DNA of 64,000 nucleotides from Lotus japonicus (Eukaryota; Streptophyta; Magnoliopsida; Fabales; Fabaceae), in the NCBI RefSeq assembly GCF_012489685.1, contig NC_080045.1, positions 48,133,096 through 48,197,095 on the forward strand, written 5' to 3'. This document shows, piece by piece, positions 23,480 to 34,440 of this stretch. Under the pieces are notes generated by a model that saw only the letters and a list, made by a program, of their open reading frames with translations, did not search any database and had not been told where the DNA came from. Each line of letters begins with the position of its first letter. Position 1 is the stretch's first letter. A program made the position numbers and the translations under genes.

Positions 23480-24691
23480 TGAAGGTGTGAAAAACGGTAG
23501 AAAGGGGGGGTTTGAATAGCGTTTTCAGAATAAAACTTCCACCTTAAGATTTTAACAAATTTTTCGAGACACAAGTAAAGTGCTTAAGATAAGAAATGAG
23601 AAAAGCACACAAGGATTTTATCCTGGTTCACTTGATGAATCACTCAAGCTAGTCCAGTCCACCCGTGAAGGTGATTTCTTCCTTCTTAGAATGAAGGCAA
23701 TTCACTAATCAGAGAATTGTTACAACTGCACTTGAAACCTACAAGTGACTAACAATACACTGACTTAGCTCACACTAAGATTCACTCTCTTAGTCTTCTT
23801 TAGGATCCGATCAACCTTGATCTCCTAAAGGTAACCTAAACAACTGTTTAAGAAATATTGTTTACAAAGAAATTGCTTCTGAAAAGCTTGTAGTAAACAC
23901 AATGAATTCAATGAAGATAGAATGCTTAGAAGATTTGAATATAGCTTGCGCGTATGAGTTTCTTCCAACCGCATCTTTCAGTCTTCAGCCTCTATATATA
24001 CTCCAAGGATTAGGGTTTGAACATTGCATGGGAATGCTACCGTTGGAGGGCAGATCTGGGATTTCCAGCTTCTGCTGTGGCTGAGAATGTTAGGTTAGGT
24101 CGTCAGGATAGTACATTTGCTTTTGTACTTTGGATAGTGACTTGACCTTTAACCTTGTAGACTTCTGATCAAAGGAATGCTTTGTGTTGGAACTTGTGAA
24201 GCTTGTTGATCAGAGTCAGAGGGAAGCATGGATCCTCTGACCGTTGTACCTTCTGATTCTGAACTCAGAGGAGAAGTACTTGGTCTTCAGAGCCAGTTTG
24301 CTTCTGGACTTCAGAGTCTTCACTTTTCAGCTTCTGGATCTTCAGAGTCTTCTAAACCATCAGAGCTTCTGAACCTTCAGAGTGTCTGGGTTATCAGAAC
24401 GTCTGGATCTTCAGAACTTCAAGTGATTTGAGTCCACATCAGAGCTTGATTAACTTCAGAACTTCTGAAGCCTTTCTACTGTTCAGATTGAACATAGATA
24501 TTGCGAAAGCGTTGCTAGGGTCACTCTTTAAGCAAAGTGCTTCTGATTTGTGTGAGATTATGTTAAGGTCAGAGCCTGTTAAGGGCACACTCAGAAAACA
24601 CGTTAGAGTACCATAATTGTTCATACTAAAACGTAAACTTGTAATCATCAAAACATAGAGTTGTACTACTAGATCAAAACTTGATCTTACA
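23480..24691 (-). repeat. Sirevirus 5' LTR
   Basis: The 1212-bp LTR in sense begins TGTAAGATCAAG (24691) and ends CACACCTTCA (23480). A run of Cs followed by TTTCTACC just before the end is typical of this lineage. The U3 part (about 24230-24430) is packed with short TCAGAG/TTCTGA repeats. GCTTT follows at 24692; the matching duplication would be off the window. Confidence 0.88.
23992..24001 (-). promoter_or_regulatory. Sirevirus LTR TATA box
   Basis: The minus strand reads GAGTATATATAGAGG, a standard plant TATA box, about 700 bp into the LTR. Transcription would start near 23965. Confidence 0.65.
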
Positions 24692-25870
24692 GCTTTTGAT
24701 CGACCACCCTAGCTCAACGTCATCTTCAGCATGGTATCCTTTGCAACAGCAGACTCATGGGGATTGAGACCCTGTTTCTTCGACCACTCTCACACCAAAG
24801 ACAAACCCATTCACCTTCAACTTTCTGAACAATGCGATCGGCCCCAACTGTGAATTTCGAACAAGGACTCTTGCAACGTCCAACCTTTCAAAAGACAAAG
24901 TTTTCTCATCTACTACGATGAGCTTCCCCACCGGACGCACCATATGTGCAAAGCACTTCTTCGTCCATAGGCCCAACGACACACCTGAACATTGGACCCA
25001 TGCTAAACGGCATCCTGGGACACTAGTATGATTCCAAGGATATAATTTAACGAACAACTCCTTTACCGCATCCCCTGAAGCGTTCAATGTGTCAAAAATA
25101 TTAACATCATCAGGGTCAGTAATAAGAACCAAGTCATCTCCCAAATAGCGCACCGTGAAGGATAACATTCCAGCCACAACAAAAGAATTATGAAGCGAAT
25201 GCACCATCGTTAAATATTTCACGACTCCAATCACTGCCTTCTGCAACCACCCCTCATGCACCCCTTTCACAACTACACTCTCCAGCTTCCAATCCTCAAC
25301 AGCACTACCCTCACAGGCCTGGCGCACCACTTTATTCCCTACTTTCTTCTCCTACCACACCTTCTCTTGCCTTGGTATCGCCACTGCATCTGCATAGGAC
25401 TTATGGTGAGCACTAGATTTCTGAGGAGCACTCCTCACAGAGTTTGCATGATATTCCACCTTACGAATACCCACGTCAAATTTAGGGAGATTAACATGAA
25501 CCTTCATGTTCCCAATAAGCATTCTGTCCAGCTCTCTCTCCAACTATTCCGGATTTCTGACTTCAATGAATCTTACAAACCCAAACCTATTTCCACCCTT
25601 GTCCCTTCTAGCCGGAATGTACACCTCCCAAACTCTACCATACCTCTGGAACGCCTGCCACATCGCTTTTGCTCCAAAGTCATCAGGGAAATGAGTAAAA
25701 AAGAAAGACGTGATGTTTGGCCTTCCCCTTTGATTCTCACCCCTAGGTACCCCATACCTCGTACTCTCCTGCCACCATAAACGTTCCTTGCTTTCACTCG
25801 CTCCCAGCCTTTCTCTCTCTCTCTCTCCTCCTCTCTCTCTCTCTCATGGTGCAAGTCAACTTAGAAGAAG
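24692..25870 (-). pseudogene. L1-type LINE ORF1 fragment
   Basis: From about 25855 the minus strand codes an Arg/Glu-rich start, then an RNA-recognition motif (an aromatic-rich strand near 25700, FRLEGTRVEIG-like residues near 25600 in shifted frame, LIGNMKVHVNLPKF at about 25530-25480). A central domain typical of plant LINE ORF1 follows (EDWKLESVVV, YLGDDLVLI, KLYPWNH, RLAWVQCSGV, LDVARVLV, VRVVEE). ORF1 proteins bind LINE RNA and chaperone target-primed reverse transcription. It carries at least one frameshift (near 25700-25560) and a TAG at about 25352. It ends abruptly where the Sirevirus LTR was inserted; endonuclease and RT are not in the window. Confidence 0.75.
25800..25850. repeat. 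CT/GA microsatellite
   Basis: An almost pure (CT)n run lies at the 5' end of the LINE copy, where it codes the Arg/Glu-rich start of ORF1. Confidence 0.7.
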
Positions 25871-26419
25871 GGAAGCATATTCCCCTACAGTCATCATCCC
25901 CTGTCTCAGCCTGAGGAACTAGTTCTTCATCTCTTCCCTAGACGTCTCGGGAAAATACTTGTCCATGAAAGCCTGCTTGAAAGACTCCCAGGTGATAGCC
26001 TCATTGTTGGCAGTCATCAACTGCTTAGCGCTCCTCCACCAATACTCGGAGTCACCCTTCAGCATAAAAGCGGCTAGGTTCACCTTCTCCGCATCTGGAG
26101 TACGAAGAGTCTCAAAAATCTTCTCAATTTCTTGGATCCACAGATCCGCCTTCTCTGGTTCAACCTCGCCTTGGAACCTAGGTGGTCCATGACGATTGAA
26201 ATTGGTCCTCATACGGATCTGGTCCTGTGCCAACTCCCTATCAGCCCTTTGTGCCCTTCCGGCATCTTCCTCAGCTCTTCTGGTGTTCTCCTCAGCTTCC
26301 TTCTGGGTTTGTGCTGCGGTCTGTGCAGCGGCAGTGGCAACCTGCTGGGAAACTACTTGAGCCAGTTGTGTCATTGCTTGTGCAAGCTGAGCAATGGTTG
26401 GGTCCTGTCTCGGCGGCAT
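25871..26419 (-). pseudogene. Chromovirus gag, 5' part
   Basis: The ATG at 26419 opens MPPRQDPTIAQLAQAMTQLA, an Ala/Gln helical segment, then the conserved Ty3/gypsy gag core (FNRHGPPRFQGE, WIQEIEKIFE, AAFMLKGDSEYWW, FKQAFMDKYFP). A TAG at 25921-25919 interrupts it just after the core. The frame then continues for about 15 codons (FLRLRQG, MTVGEYA) before the LINE begins. The primer site and LTR lie directly upstream, so this is the start of an internal region; the rest of gag-pol was displaced by the LINE. Confidence 0.85.
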
Positions 26420-26675
26420 GTTCCTGCTTGGAAATAGAACCACAACCCAATGTCAGTGCCCCAATATAAGTAATTAACTTAAGATATAAATAAACAATCT
26501 TTAACTCAAGTATCACGGCAATGATACTAATCCAGACAATCTCACATCCAAGCAAACATCTTAGCAAACAAGTCTACCCAACCTCACCGCGGAAACTTTA
26601 AACTTATCAAAACAAAACAACTACAAGTTCAAACTCGTATGCCCAAAACCCTAGTGCTCTAGATTCTCAACCGGA

Positions 26676-26687
26676 GCTTTGATACCA
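26676..26687 (-). promoter_or_regulatory. Chromovirus primer binding site
   Basis: TGGTATCAAAGC on the minus strand, 3 bp from the LTR edge at 26691; it matches the initiator tRNA-Met 3' end with one mismatch. It identifies 26691-29698 as a 5' LTR on the minus strand. Confidence 0.8.
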
Positions 26688-26690
26688 CAA

Positions 26691-29600
26691 TGTAACGCCC
26701 CGATTTCTCGAGTGTCACACAGTAACTAAACATCATGGATTTTCGTAAGGAATGTTCGTCGATTCAGTTATTAATCATTAATTAGTGACAAAGATTCATT
26801 TTATCGAAAACCCTTAACTTAAATTGTAAATCAATTAAGATCGAAACGCGCGGATAAATACAAATAACAGATATAACTAAAGTGAAGCTTGTAATTAAAA
26901 TAAAAGTACGGTGGCTGCACCCATGTGTGTAAAAACCACATTTGGAAATTATCAACTGACTTACAACTAAAAAGAGTACTTAAACCATTATAGAAAATTT
27001 CAACAAAAATAAAAAGTAAATCAAAACTCGATGCTTTCGCTCTCAGGTTCCCAAAATCAAACTACCCTCCAACTCAGTCTTCATCGTCACTGGAGATCTC
27101 AACGAGCTCAATCCCAACTAAATCTGTGTCCCGACGGCGCTTCTTCAAGGGCGGCTCAGCTTCTGGAAGTGGCTCTAGTGGAAGATCGTAAGAACCAAAA
27201 ATAAAACAAGCATTCTCATCGCCCCTCCAATATGGACACTCAGGTACACGATTGGTCAACTCCATATGCTCATCAAGTTTGGGTTCTTCAACTGGCTCTT
27301 GAGCTGGAACCACATTCTGCTCCGCTGGTATCTGAACTTCAACAGCTACCTTTTCGGAGGGATCTGGCTCCACTGAAGCGACCTGTGAACCTATGTCTTC
27401 TGGATAGTAGAACCTCGGTGGTGGATAAGGCATGGTGATCTTTCCTATCATTCGTTGAATCTCCACAATGTTCCCATGCTTGTCCTTTCCTGTGAGCTTG
27501 ACATCGCCGACATAAACTCGGCGAACCCCGGACGTGTCGGACGTCCAGGCCCGGTCCCTCTCTTCATCATACAGCTTCATCTCTCAGGAATGAGTCGTCG
27601 TTGTTATCTTCACGACCATCTACCCCCCCCCCCCCCCACAAATAACACAAAAACAAATAGTGCAAGGGTCAGGTTACAAAATCATCACAATTAAAAAGCA
27701 TTTGACATTACGAACTAACCATTCGCTTTATGGGATTATTTATATAGCAGTTAGTCAGTTAAGCTAACGAATCCTCACATTACACAACCCACCAAAACAC
27801 CTTGGCCAATCTCGAACATCCGCAGATGCACAGTTCTCGGATGGGACACACAGTACAACCCTCAATTCACGGGGAGACACTCAGTCATCCCAAGGGGACC
27901 CACAGTACTCCCTTAATCTCAAGGAGACCGCAATCAACCTTATCATGTGGAGCCGCAATGATCCACAAAAATCTTCCTCGCGTGCAAGTAACCGTTTGTC
28001 TCTAACGACACCATCGTTCTCATGGTCCATAGTCTTCACTAGACCTATGTTCCATTAATTCTCATTTACTTGCAAGCGATTTAATCACGTTTCTCTATGT
28101 TTAAGGCTCTAAAGTCAACCTAGAGTCTTACAACATACGTCGAATAAAATAACGACAAAACAATCACAATCGCATTGGGAATTACAGCTAGGTGAGTGAC
28201 CCTTTGTAACGATTACTTGAATAAGCATAATACATCGCATATGCATAACCATAATCATAACTTACATGCCTATCAAACACATAATCATGGCAAATTAATC
28301 AAACGAGGTGTCTAACAACCAGTGCATGAGAACGAAGGAAAAGAATGGCTCGAACCCTTAAAAACTAGGTTCGGCCGAACCATAAAATGGCTCTAGGGTT
28401 TTACAAAAAAAATTCTTCCTTCCTTTTCAACCTCACAAGTATTAGTCCAGCCCCTAAACGTCAATCTAAACACCCAAAAATTCCATATTTGAACCCTCAT
28501 CAACAATCATCATTAATCATGTTGTAACAAGTGGAAAACAATTCGAATTTAGCAAGTTGTCATATGAACTTCACATAAGATCATAGATCCATGGAAATTA
28601 CAACAAATATAGATTAGAAAGCATGGTATTCAAAGCAAAAAGTCCAGCAAGCATCATGATCACAAAACTCATGCAAAAGCAATCAAGATCATGGCTTTTC
28701 TCATGGCAAAACATGGTAAGTACCCTAGGCAATCTACCCATCCTAGACCAGCACTTACCTTGAGTGAATGGTGATGGAAAAACAGAGGTTTGGTGATGAA
28801 AAGAAGAGTCAAGAGCTGCTGTCCAAGATCCCTCTCCTTGCTCTCTCCCAATCGGTCTCTCTCTCTCTCGCTCACGCTCCTCTCTCTCTCGCTCGATCTC
28901 CCTCTCGTTCTCTCTTTCTTTCTCTCTTTTCTCTTCTCTTTTTTTGTTGTGTTTTTACGTGAAACAATATGGTGGCACTTCTAATTCTGAGTGTGAAAGA
29001 AAAATAAGGATTCCCCCCTTTTCCTTTAGTGAAACCGGCGGCCAACACTTACATGGGCTAGGTTTTTTTTTTTCTTTCTCTTTTCCCTTCATTAGATGGC
29101 CCAAGCCCAAAATCAAATGGTCAACTAATTAATCACTCATTAATCAGTCATTAACCCTCTTAATCACCAATTAATAAGAATAAAAGCCAAAGAAAGTCAA
29201 GCAACTTCTCCCCCAAGCAAGGCATAAGTGGTCGGCGGCCACATGGAACATTAGGGTTCCAAAACCCTAATTTCCATCTTCTACCAAGCCCAAGTCCAAT
29301 CCTAGCCCGATTAGGTTTTATCACACTTCACTTAAGCCTAAAACCTCTAATTAGATAATTAATTAAACAAGTAATCACTAATTAAAAGGATTAATACAAA
29401 ATACAATTTCTTACTTTTAGCAAAATTCGTAAGAACTGTACAGCCAGACCTACAGTCACTAAACCATGAATATCTCGGGCTACAAAGGTCGGAATGACAT
29501 GAAACCAATGATAGAATTTAGCTAACTCAGAGAGATACAACTCTCATGAAGGAAGCTTCTCAAGATTAGGTCGTTAAGACCTTTCAAAAATTCACACAAA

Positions 29601-29698
29601 GTCACTGACAGATTTGCAAATAACTCAAACTTCACCAAAACTTCACTTTTATTCAATACTTCACATAAGTGATACAATAATAAGTTTAGGGTCTTACA
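26691..29698 (-). repeat. Chromovirus (Tekay/Del-like) 5' LTR, 3.0 kb
   Basis: In sense it runs from TGTAAGACCC (29698) to CGGGGCGTTACA (26691). It is homologous to the solo LTR at 3886-6566 and shares end sequences with those at 32787-36718 and 45013-49164. A long LTR, an iMet primer site and a gag of this kind point to the Tekay/Del chromovirus lineage. It contains an ORF (27074-27580) and a 15-C run (27623-27637). Confidence 0.85.
27074..27580 (-). CDS. LTR-encoded protein of unknown function (168 aa)
   Basis: An ATG-started, uninterrupted ORF lies wholly inside the chromovirus 5' LTR, about 650 bp upstream of gag. The N-terminal third has the pattern AW..D..G.RR.Y.G.V (AWTSDTSGVRRVYVGDVKL) followed by DKHGN...M and PPPRFYY. 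The middle is Pro/Glu/Val-rich. Near the C-terminus is a basic cluster (KKRRR, a possible nuclear signal), then an acidic end (SSDDED). The ORF at 48200-48682 in a related LTR shares the same pattern and tail. A short upstream ORF (ATGGTCGTGAAG..., 11 codons) precedes it after a 15-C (G on the sense strand) run. I do not recognise the family. Its place in R/U5 would put it in the leader of genomic RNA. Confidence 0.55.
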   Translation of the reverse strand: MKLYDEERDRAWTSDTSGVRRVYVGDVKLTGKDKHGNIVEIQRMIGKITMPYPPPRFYYPEDIGSQVASVEPDPSEKVAVEVQIPAEQNVVPAQEPVEEPKLDEHMELTNRVPECPYWRGDENACFIFGSYDLPLEPLPEAEPPLKKRRRDTDLVGIELVEISSDDED

Positions 29699-29999
29699 TA
29701 GTTCCTGCTAGCTGACAAAACTGCACGAAATCTCAAGCTTGATTATCATAGCCTGTAAATCTCCACCTCCAAAAATAAGCATGGCATTCCACTTTCCATG
29801 ACCTGTTAGCATGGCATTCAAAAATAATGCAAGAAAGATAAATAGAGGCCGAAAAGAAATGGACCCGAGCCTACAGCACTATTAGATTCATATTTTATAA
29901 AAACGTTTCTCAGTTTTGAAATTACCTTTAAAAAATCGGTTTCAAGATTTGTTATGGAAATAAATTTTAGGTGAAGAAAAAGTTTATTTTTAGGTACAT
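29699..29999. other. Unassigned sequence
   Basis: AT-rich flank of the chromovirus LTR with a twice-repeated GCATGGCATTC string; no ORF or known element end is visible. Confidence 0.4.
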
Positions 30000-30183
30000 A
30001 TATGCTTTTTTTTTTAATATATTTAATATCAAATGAGAATTAATTTGTGAGTGACACCTCATCAAATTGGCCTGAGAATTAATCTGGGGGTGACACCTCA
30101 TCAAATTAGCCTGAGAATTAATCTGAGAGCAACACCTCATCAAATTGGCCTGATGGAAGTTCTTCTTTTCTAATATATATTGA
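30000..30183 (-). mobile_element. Helitron-like 5' end with three ~43-bp repeats
   Basis: Read on minus, it begins TCAATATATATTAG (30183) preceded by A, then carries three tandem copies of a unit containing AGGTGTCACCCCCAGATTAATTCTCA-like sequence (one shown string: GATGAGGTGTCAC). The segment matches 53968-54160, where a full Helitron is proposed. Similarity stops at the CATATATGTAC string near 29995, so only the 5' end is shared. Confidence 0.4.
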
Positions 30184-31052
30184 TTGTTGAGGTTGTTGAT
30201 ATCTGAGTTGATTATATTGTTGGTTCTATTGATATCTGAGTTGGTTTATATCGTTGGCTTTGACGATATCTAATTTGATTTATATTGTGGGTTTTGTTGA
30301 TATATGAGTTGATTTGTATTGTTAATTTTGTTGAAATTTGATCTAAATCTATATTGTTGAGGTTATTGTTATCTGAATTAATCTATGATGTTAAGTTATT
30401 GATTCCTGAGTTAATTTATGTTGTTAAGTTGTGTTGATATTTGTTTTAAAACCATATCGTTTGATTCTTTTAAATATATGATTTGATTTCATGATCGATA
30501 TGATGAGTTGTCATCTAATTTGAGTTAAGTTGCTAGTTTAATTATCATGCTAAGTATTTAAATTCAAATAGCATTTTTTCTCTTTTATATGTGGTAATTG
30601 CATGGAGTTAACCCTTTCTGTTTGCTACTTGTTGTTTGGGCGCTTAACGCTTTTAGGCGATGAAGAGCCTTCTGGCGATGCTTAGGCATGCACGAGATGC
30701 GATAGTAAGTTGCGGAGCAGAGATGGAAGAAGCTGTCTGGTTATCGTTTAGTAGTTTATGTTTTGAGTCTTCTTCATCTCCTTAAAACTCCATTACTAAA
30801 ACCCTTTTTTCGCCAATGTTTAAGTGTGCGTGCTTATTTTGGAACCCTGCTTATGTTATTGCAAGTTATTATTATTATTACATGTCGGGAATGAGACGTT
30901 TAAGCAAGGCTATTATGTTTCAAACCTTATGGTTGAAGTGTTTAGTTTGTTTCCAAAAAAAATACTCTTGTGTTTTTAGGATTTGCAAAATAGTCCTTAA
31001 ACTTTGTTAGGTTACTAATGTGATTCCTCGGTTGAGAAATCGGGGCATTACA
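30184..31052 (+). mobile_element. Chromovirus LTR fragment, 3' part
   Basis: It ends GAGAAATCGGGGCATTACA at 31052, like the ends at 6566 and 49164. It contains the GAGTTAACCCTTTCTGTTTG block (30615) equivalent to 48147 and 6080. No TGTAAG start is found, so it is truncated. The first 270 bp are a degenerate minisatellite of roughly 45 bp (GTTGATATCTGAGTTGATTT-like). After the GGGCG block the ORF seen in other LTRs is not open. Confidence 0.55.
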
Positions 31053-32326
31053 TTACACAAGAGTAATATGATTTTTTTTTAAAATAAGCTGCCTCGTTTT
31101 TATTGGGGTTTCCCAGCTCCCTAAGGGTTTGTCCATAAGGCATTTTTGTGGATATCGATATATAATCTTTTATTTTTAAAAACAAAATTGTCACTCATTG
31201 AAACAATTAAATGATTTGAAATTGCTTTAAATTTCTATGATCATACAATCTTAAACAACAATTTTTCTAGAATAGAGGGAGTAAGTGTTTATCCATCATA
31301 AATGAAAATCTTTATCTTTAATTTGAATAATACTAATTGTAATAATTATATATAGTCAAATAATTAATAGGTTTCATAATTAAATGAAGGAATTTAATGC
31401 AATACTACATAATTAATAATCGGGTCCAAGGTCAAATTAGTAACTGTCTTTGTAGCGAGTTTTGAATTTAGTCCCTCCCCGGAAAATATTAAGTAATATC
31501 TCCCTAACATTTCATGCATTTTGGTATTAGTCCTCATCGGAGCTCCGCCCTCCGGCGAGCATGCCTAGTAGCAGGTCAACGCATATGAGGCATGAAAAAG
31601 AAAATCCACCCAGAAATGTTCATCCCCTATCACATGTTCAGCCTCACCCTGTAACATATTAATTCCAACATCACAACCTTTTGTTTATCACACACCTCTA
31701 ACATGTTCACCCCTACCTCCACCTAGAAACATACACAACTACTCCTTATTGGTATGTGCTCTTCATGGGTTCCAACATCAAACTTGAATCTAAAGCCACC
31801 ACCACCACTTCCAATCTTTCGAAGCTTCATGGCCAGATTTAAACCACCAAGGATCCACCTGCCCCCAGATTCAAGCAATTTTCAAACCCTCAAATATACC
31901 ACCAACTGGAAGCCTAACCTGCAAAACCAAGCTTTTATTCATGAGATCGAGAGAAGAGGAAGCGGTTGAGAGAGAGATTACGAAGAGCGAGAGAACGAAC
32001 CTTTATTTTAAGTGTGATCGCATGGCTCTCATGCTCAAGATTTCTCTTTGTATTTGGGGATTTCTCTTTTGGCCTATTCACCCAGGCGCTGCTTTGGTTT
32101 TTCGCCGTCTTTAAGTGTTGTAAGTCTTTTGCTTTGGGGTTTTTTCTATAGGCTTTGGGGGTTTCTGCCTCTTCCCTGACTCCTCTCTTGGTTGGTTATA
32201 ATTTCTTCTTGAGTAGGATTGTTTCCAACATTGTTGGTTTTTGATAATTTTTTAAGTATTTACCTAACCAATATAATTTTGCTCTTGAAAACAATAGTAC
32301 CAAATTAGCAAATGTGTGTATATATC
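31053..32326. repeat. Dispersed repeat unit, plus copy of an inverted pair
   Basis: An AT-rich part (31053-31420) matches the arms of the large inverted repeat. It is followed by a unit (about 31415-32060) whose inverted copy is at about 38870-39525. Landmarks are GGAGCTCCGCCCTCCGGCGA (31547), CACATGTTCAGCCTCACCCT and a Ser/Pro-rich short frame near 31754-31969. A third, partial copy is at 38090-38250. I see no convincing gene. Confidence 0.6.
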
Positions 32327-33272
32327 AATGTTCTGAAAACCGGACCGATCATCGAACCGGTCAAGGCACTGGTTTAAGGTTTAAAGGTCGAACCGGGGTT
32401 AAACCGAGGTCGAACCGTATTAATTTAAATAATATATTTTTATATACATATAGATAAAAAATATATATATATAGATAAATAATATTAATAAATTCATACT
32501 TCAAAATTTAAATTTAAAATCATTACCATTACACAAATATTTAATTAAACAACCAACAAAATAACACCAATAAGTTCAAAATGTCATAAAAATACATTTT
32601 TTGGCATGAAAATACTTTAATATAGGTTTTTTTGTCTTTAAATATATAAATTATGTAAACTGAAAATAGTTGCTCAAATACTTAGAATTTTTGGCAGTGG
32701 GCCAACGATTGTTATAAACTAGGATACTGGCCCATTCAAAAAGTGGCCTTGTGCTTCATTAAAAGTTAAAAAACCCTAAATGCTATTGTAACACCTCGAT
32801 TTCGGTGGCGTCACTTTAGTAACCAAAAGTAAACTTAATGCGAAAAAACGTGAATATATTTTTTTTTAATAATAACTAAGACAAGACTGAAATAAATAAA
32901 ACCCAAATGCGAAAAGCAATAAAACTAATATACAATATATATAACAGCCCCCGCTGTAAGTAGCAACCTCGTCACGAGTAAACCTCCAGTGACGGTAATA
33001 GAAGAGTAGCGCCCGTAGGCAATATGTACAAACCAAATGAAAAGGGTGAAGTGTCCGCAACACCATCCCTCAAAACTGAGAATAAGCTGACCCAATGGTC
33101 TGAAAATAAGACCTCCTAAGTCCAACCAACTCTCTGTGATTCCCGTATAGAAACCACACAAAAAGTTATAGGTGGGAAACTACCCTGTCCCCAAAGAAAA
33201 CAATGATGTTCAGAGCTAAGACTCTACTCCTACACTAATCCCATCTCGAGGAGTTCACACCAGCACAAAAAC

Positions 33273-33497
33273 CTACATGCTAGCATGATCGTCGTCCGAA
33301 TTCGAAATCCAGAACGACCTAGTCTATGTACACCATCCGTCCTCCTCTCGCTACTGCGATGCGCTCCTGTTCCAGCATCTCAACCCTAGTTCCCCCCGAA
33401 GGGTGAACCATCATGAACTAGTCCGCCAAAGAAATCTGACAAAGGCGTAGTCCGCCAAAGCACACACAAAAGACGCGAGGGTCAACTCCAAAGAATT
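33273..33497 (-). pseudogene. Decayed LTR-encoded ORF
   Basis: The minus strand begins with the same LELTLAS.VC..ADYA stretch as the start of the frame at 48143-48205 and ends in a tail (NSDDDHASM, stop 33273) almost identical to DSDDDRASM of the 48200-48682 ORF. Most of the body between them is deleted and stops interrupt the rest. It shows the ORF was once present in this LTR too. Confidence 0.55.
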
Positions 33498-34264
33498 ATG
33501 TAAATAATAGCACCAATAGATACAGATAATAGAATAGCCACTTAGGCTTATAGCTAGGGATAACATCCTAGGGTTGCATATTCCACAATGAATGTAACGA
33601 CAGTAATAACAAATAGCATGCATCAAATAGGATTTAACAAGTATCAATCACACACAGCAACTAAGTCAGTATGCATGTTGCATGAAATGATATGGCGGTT
33701 AACCCAGTTAACCAAATGCATTCCGGAAAACGGATGGACATCAAACGGATCAGCCCTAACACCAGCCACGGTGGGACCATTTCGGCCCGCGTGCCTCTTA
33801 CACCACACAAAGGTAGTCAGATCAGCAGTAAACCCGTAGGTCTGCCATTTCGGTCTGCTACAAGAGTCGTCTACAAACGCTCTTACACGGCATTCCGGGT
33901 CTTATGACCATTTTGGAAACCGACGAGGTCCAGAGTACGTCCTGTGTTAATACCTCATTAATGTTGCATGAATGTAGGATGATTAGTCAAACAACGTCTC
34001 CGAATCTCACTCGACACGTCGCCACGTGTTCTAGCTAAATTAAAGTCTCTAAAAGCTTACCCTAAGGTAACAGTCGATTCTGCGACAAAAGACACATCTT
34101 CACAATAACACATAACTCATGATGATCTCCAAATCATCCGACTCATCTCAATCCGATGGTCAAAACTGCTCAACGAGCAAGAGTATCAACATACTCGGAA
34201 ACTATCAATTTCCCGGACTTATCCCCAGGATAGTCCAACAACACAGCTGCTCCAACAGCACAAG

Positions 34265-34440
34265 AGTATCCCGCATTCACAAGGTCTCACGCCTCAGTGA
34301 AGCTTCATGTTGTTCACGAGGTCTCACGCCTCAGTGAAGATCCATGCTTTCCACAAGGTCTCACGCCTCAGTGGAGTATCACGCATTCACAAGGTCTCAC
34401 GCCTCAGTGAAGCTTCTCGGCTCATCCCTTGGATGGCTAA
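34265..34440. repeat. 36-bp minisatellite in the LTR (about 4 copies)
   Basis: Four tandem copies of a unit with the core CAAGGTCTCACGCCTCAGTG. The homologous LTR at 45013-49164 has about seven copies in the other orientation (47235-47500). Because 36 is a multiple of 3, every frame across the array stays open, which creates spurious Ser/Arg/His-rich ORFs. Confidence 0.8.

Larger units (their letters stand above)
668..24691 (-). mobile_element. Sirevirus-type Ty1/copia retrotransposon, interrupted by nested elements
   Basis: Reading the minus strand, the order is 5' LTR (24691-23480), tRNA-iMet PBS, gag with a CCHC knuckle, protease, integrase, RT-RNase H, a long envelope-like ORF, then polypurine motifs. 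Pol order PR-INT-RT-RH makes it Ty1/copia. The extra ORF after pol and several AAGGGGG-type tracts are Sirevirus (SIRE/Maximus) traits. Removing the insertions at 1417-8095 and 10106-16929 leaves about 10.5 kb, normal for the group. The 3' LTR is missing because another LTR inserted at 667 and the rest is off the window. Gag, pol and env-like all carry nonsense or frameshift lesions, so this copy cannot make its proteins. It sits inside a LINE ORF1, whose sequence resumes at 24692. Confidence 0.9.

Noticed and set aside
28669..29132. Arg/Glu- and Leu/Ser-rich frames near 28.7-29.1 kb and similar near 4.35-4.74 kb
   Set aside because: Reads of CT/GA-rich tracts in the chromovirus LTR, not conserved in frame between the two LTRs.
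30816..31010. 64-codon frame in the LTR fragment
   Set aside because: It does not match the LTR-encoded protein seen elsewhere and has no homologue in the other LTRs.
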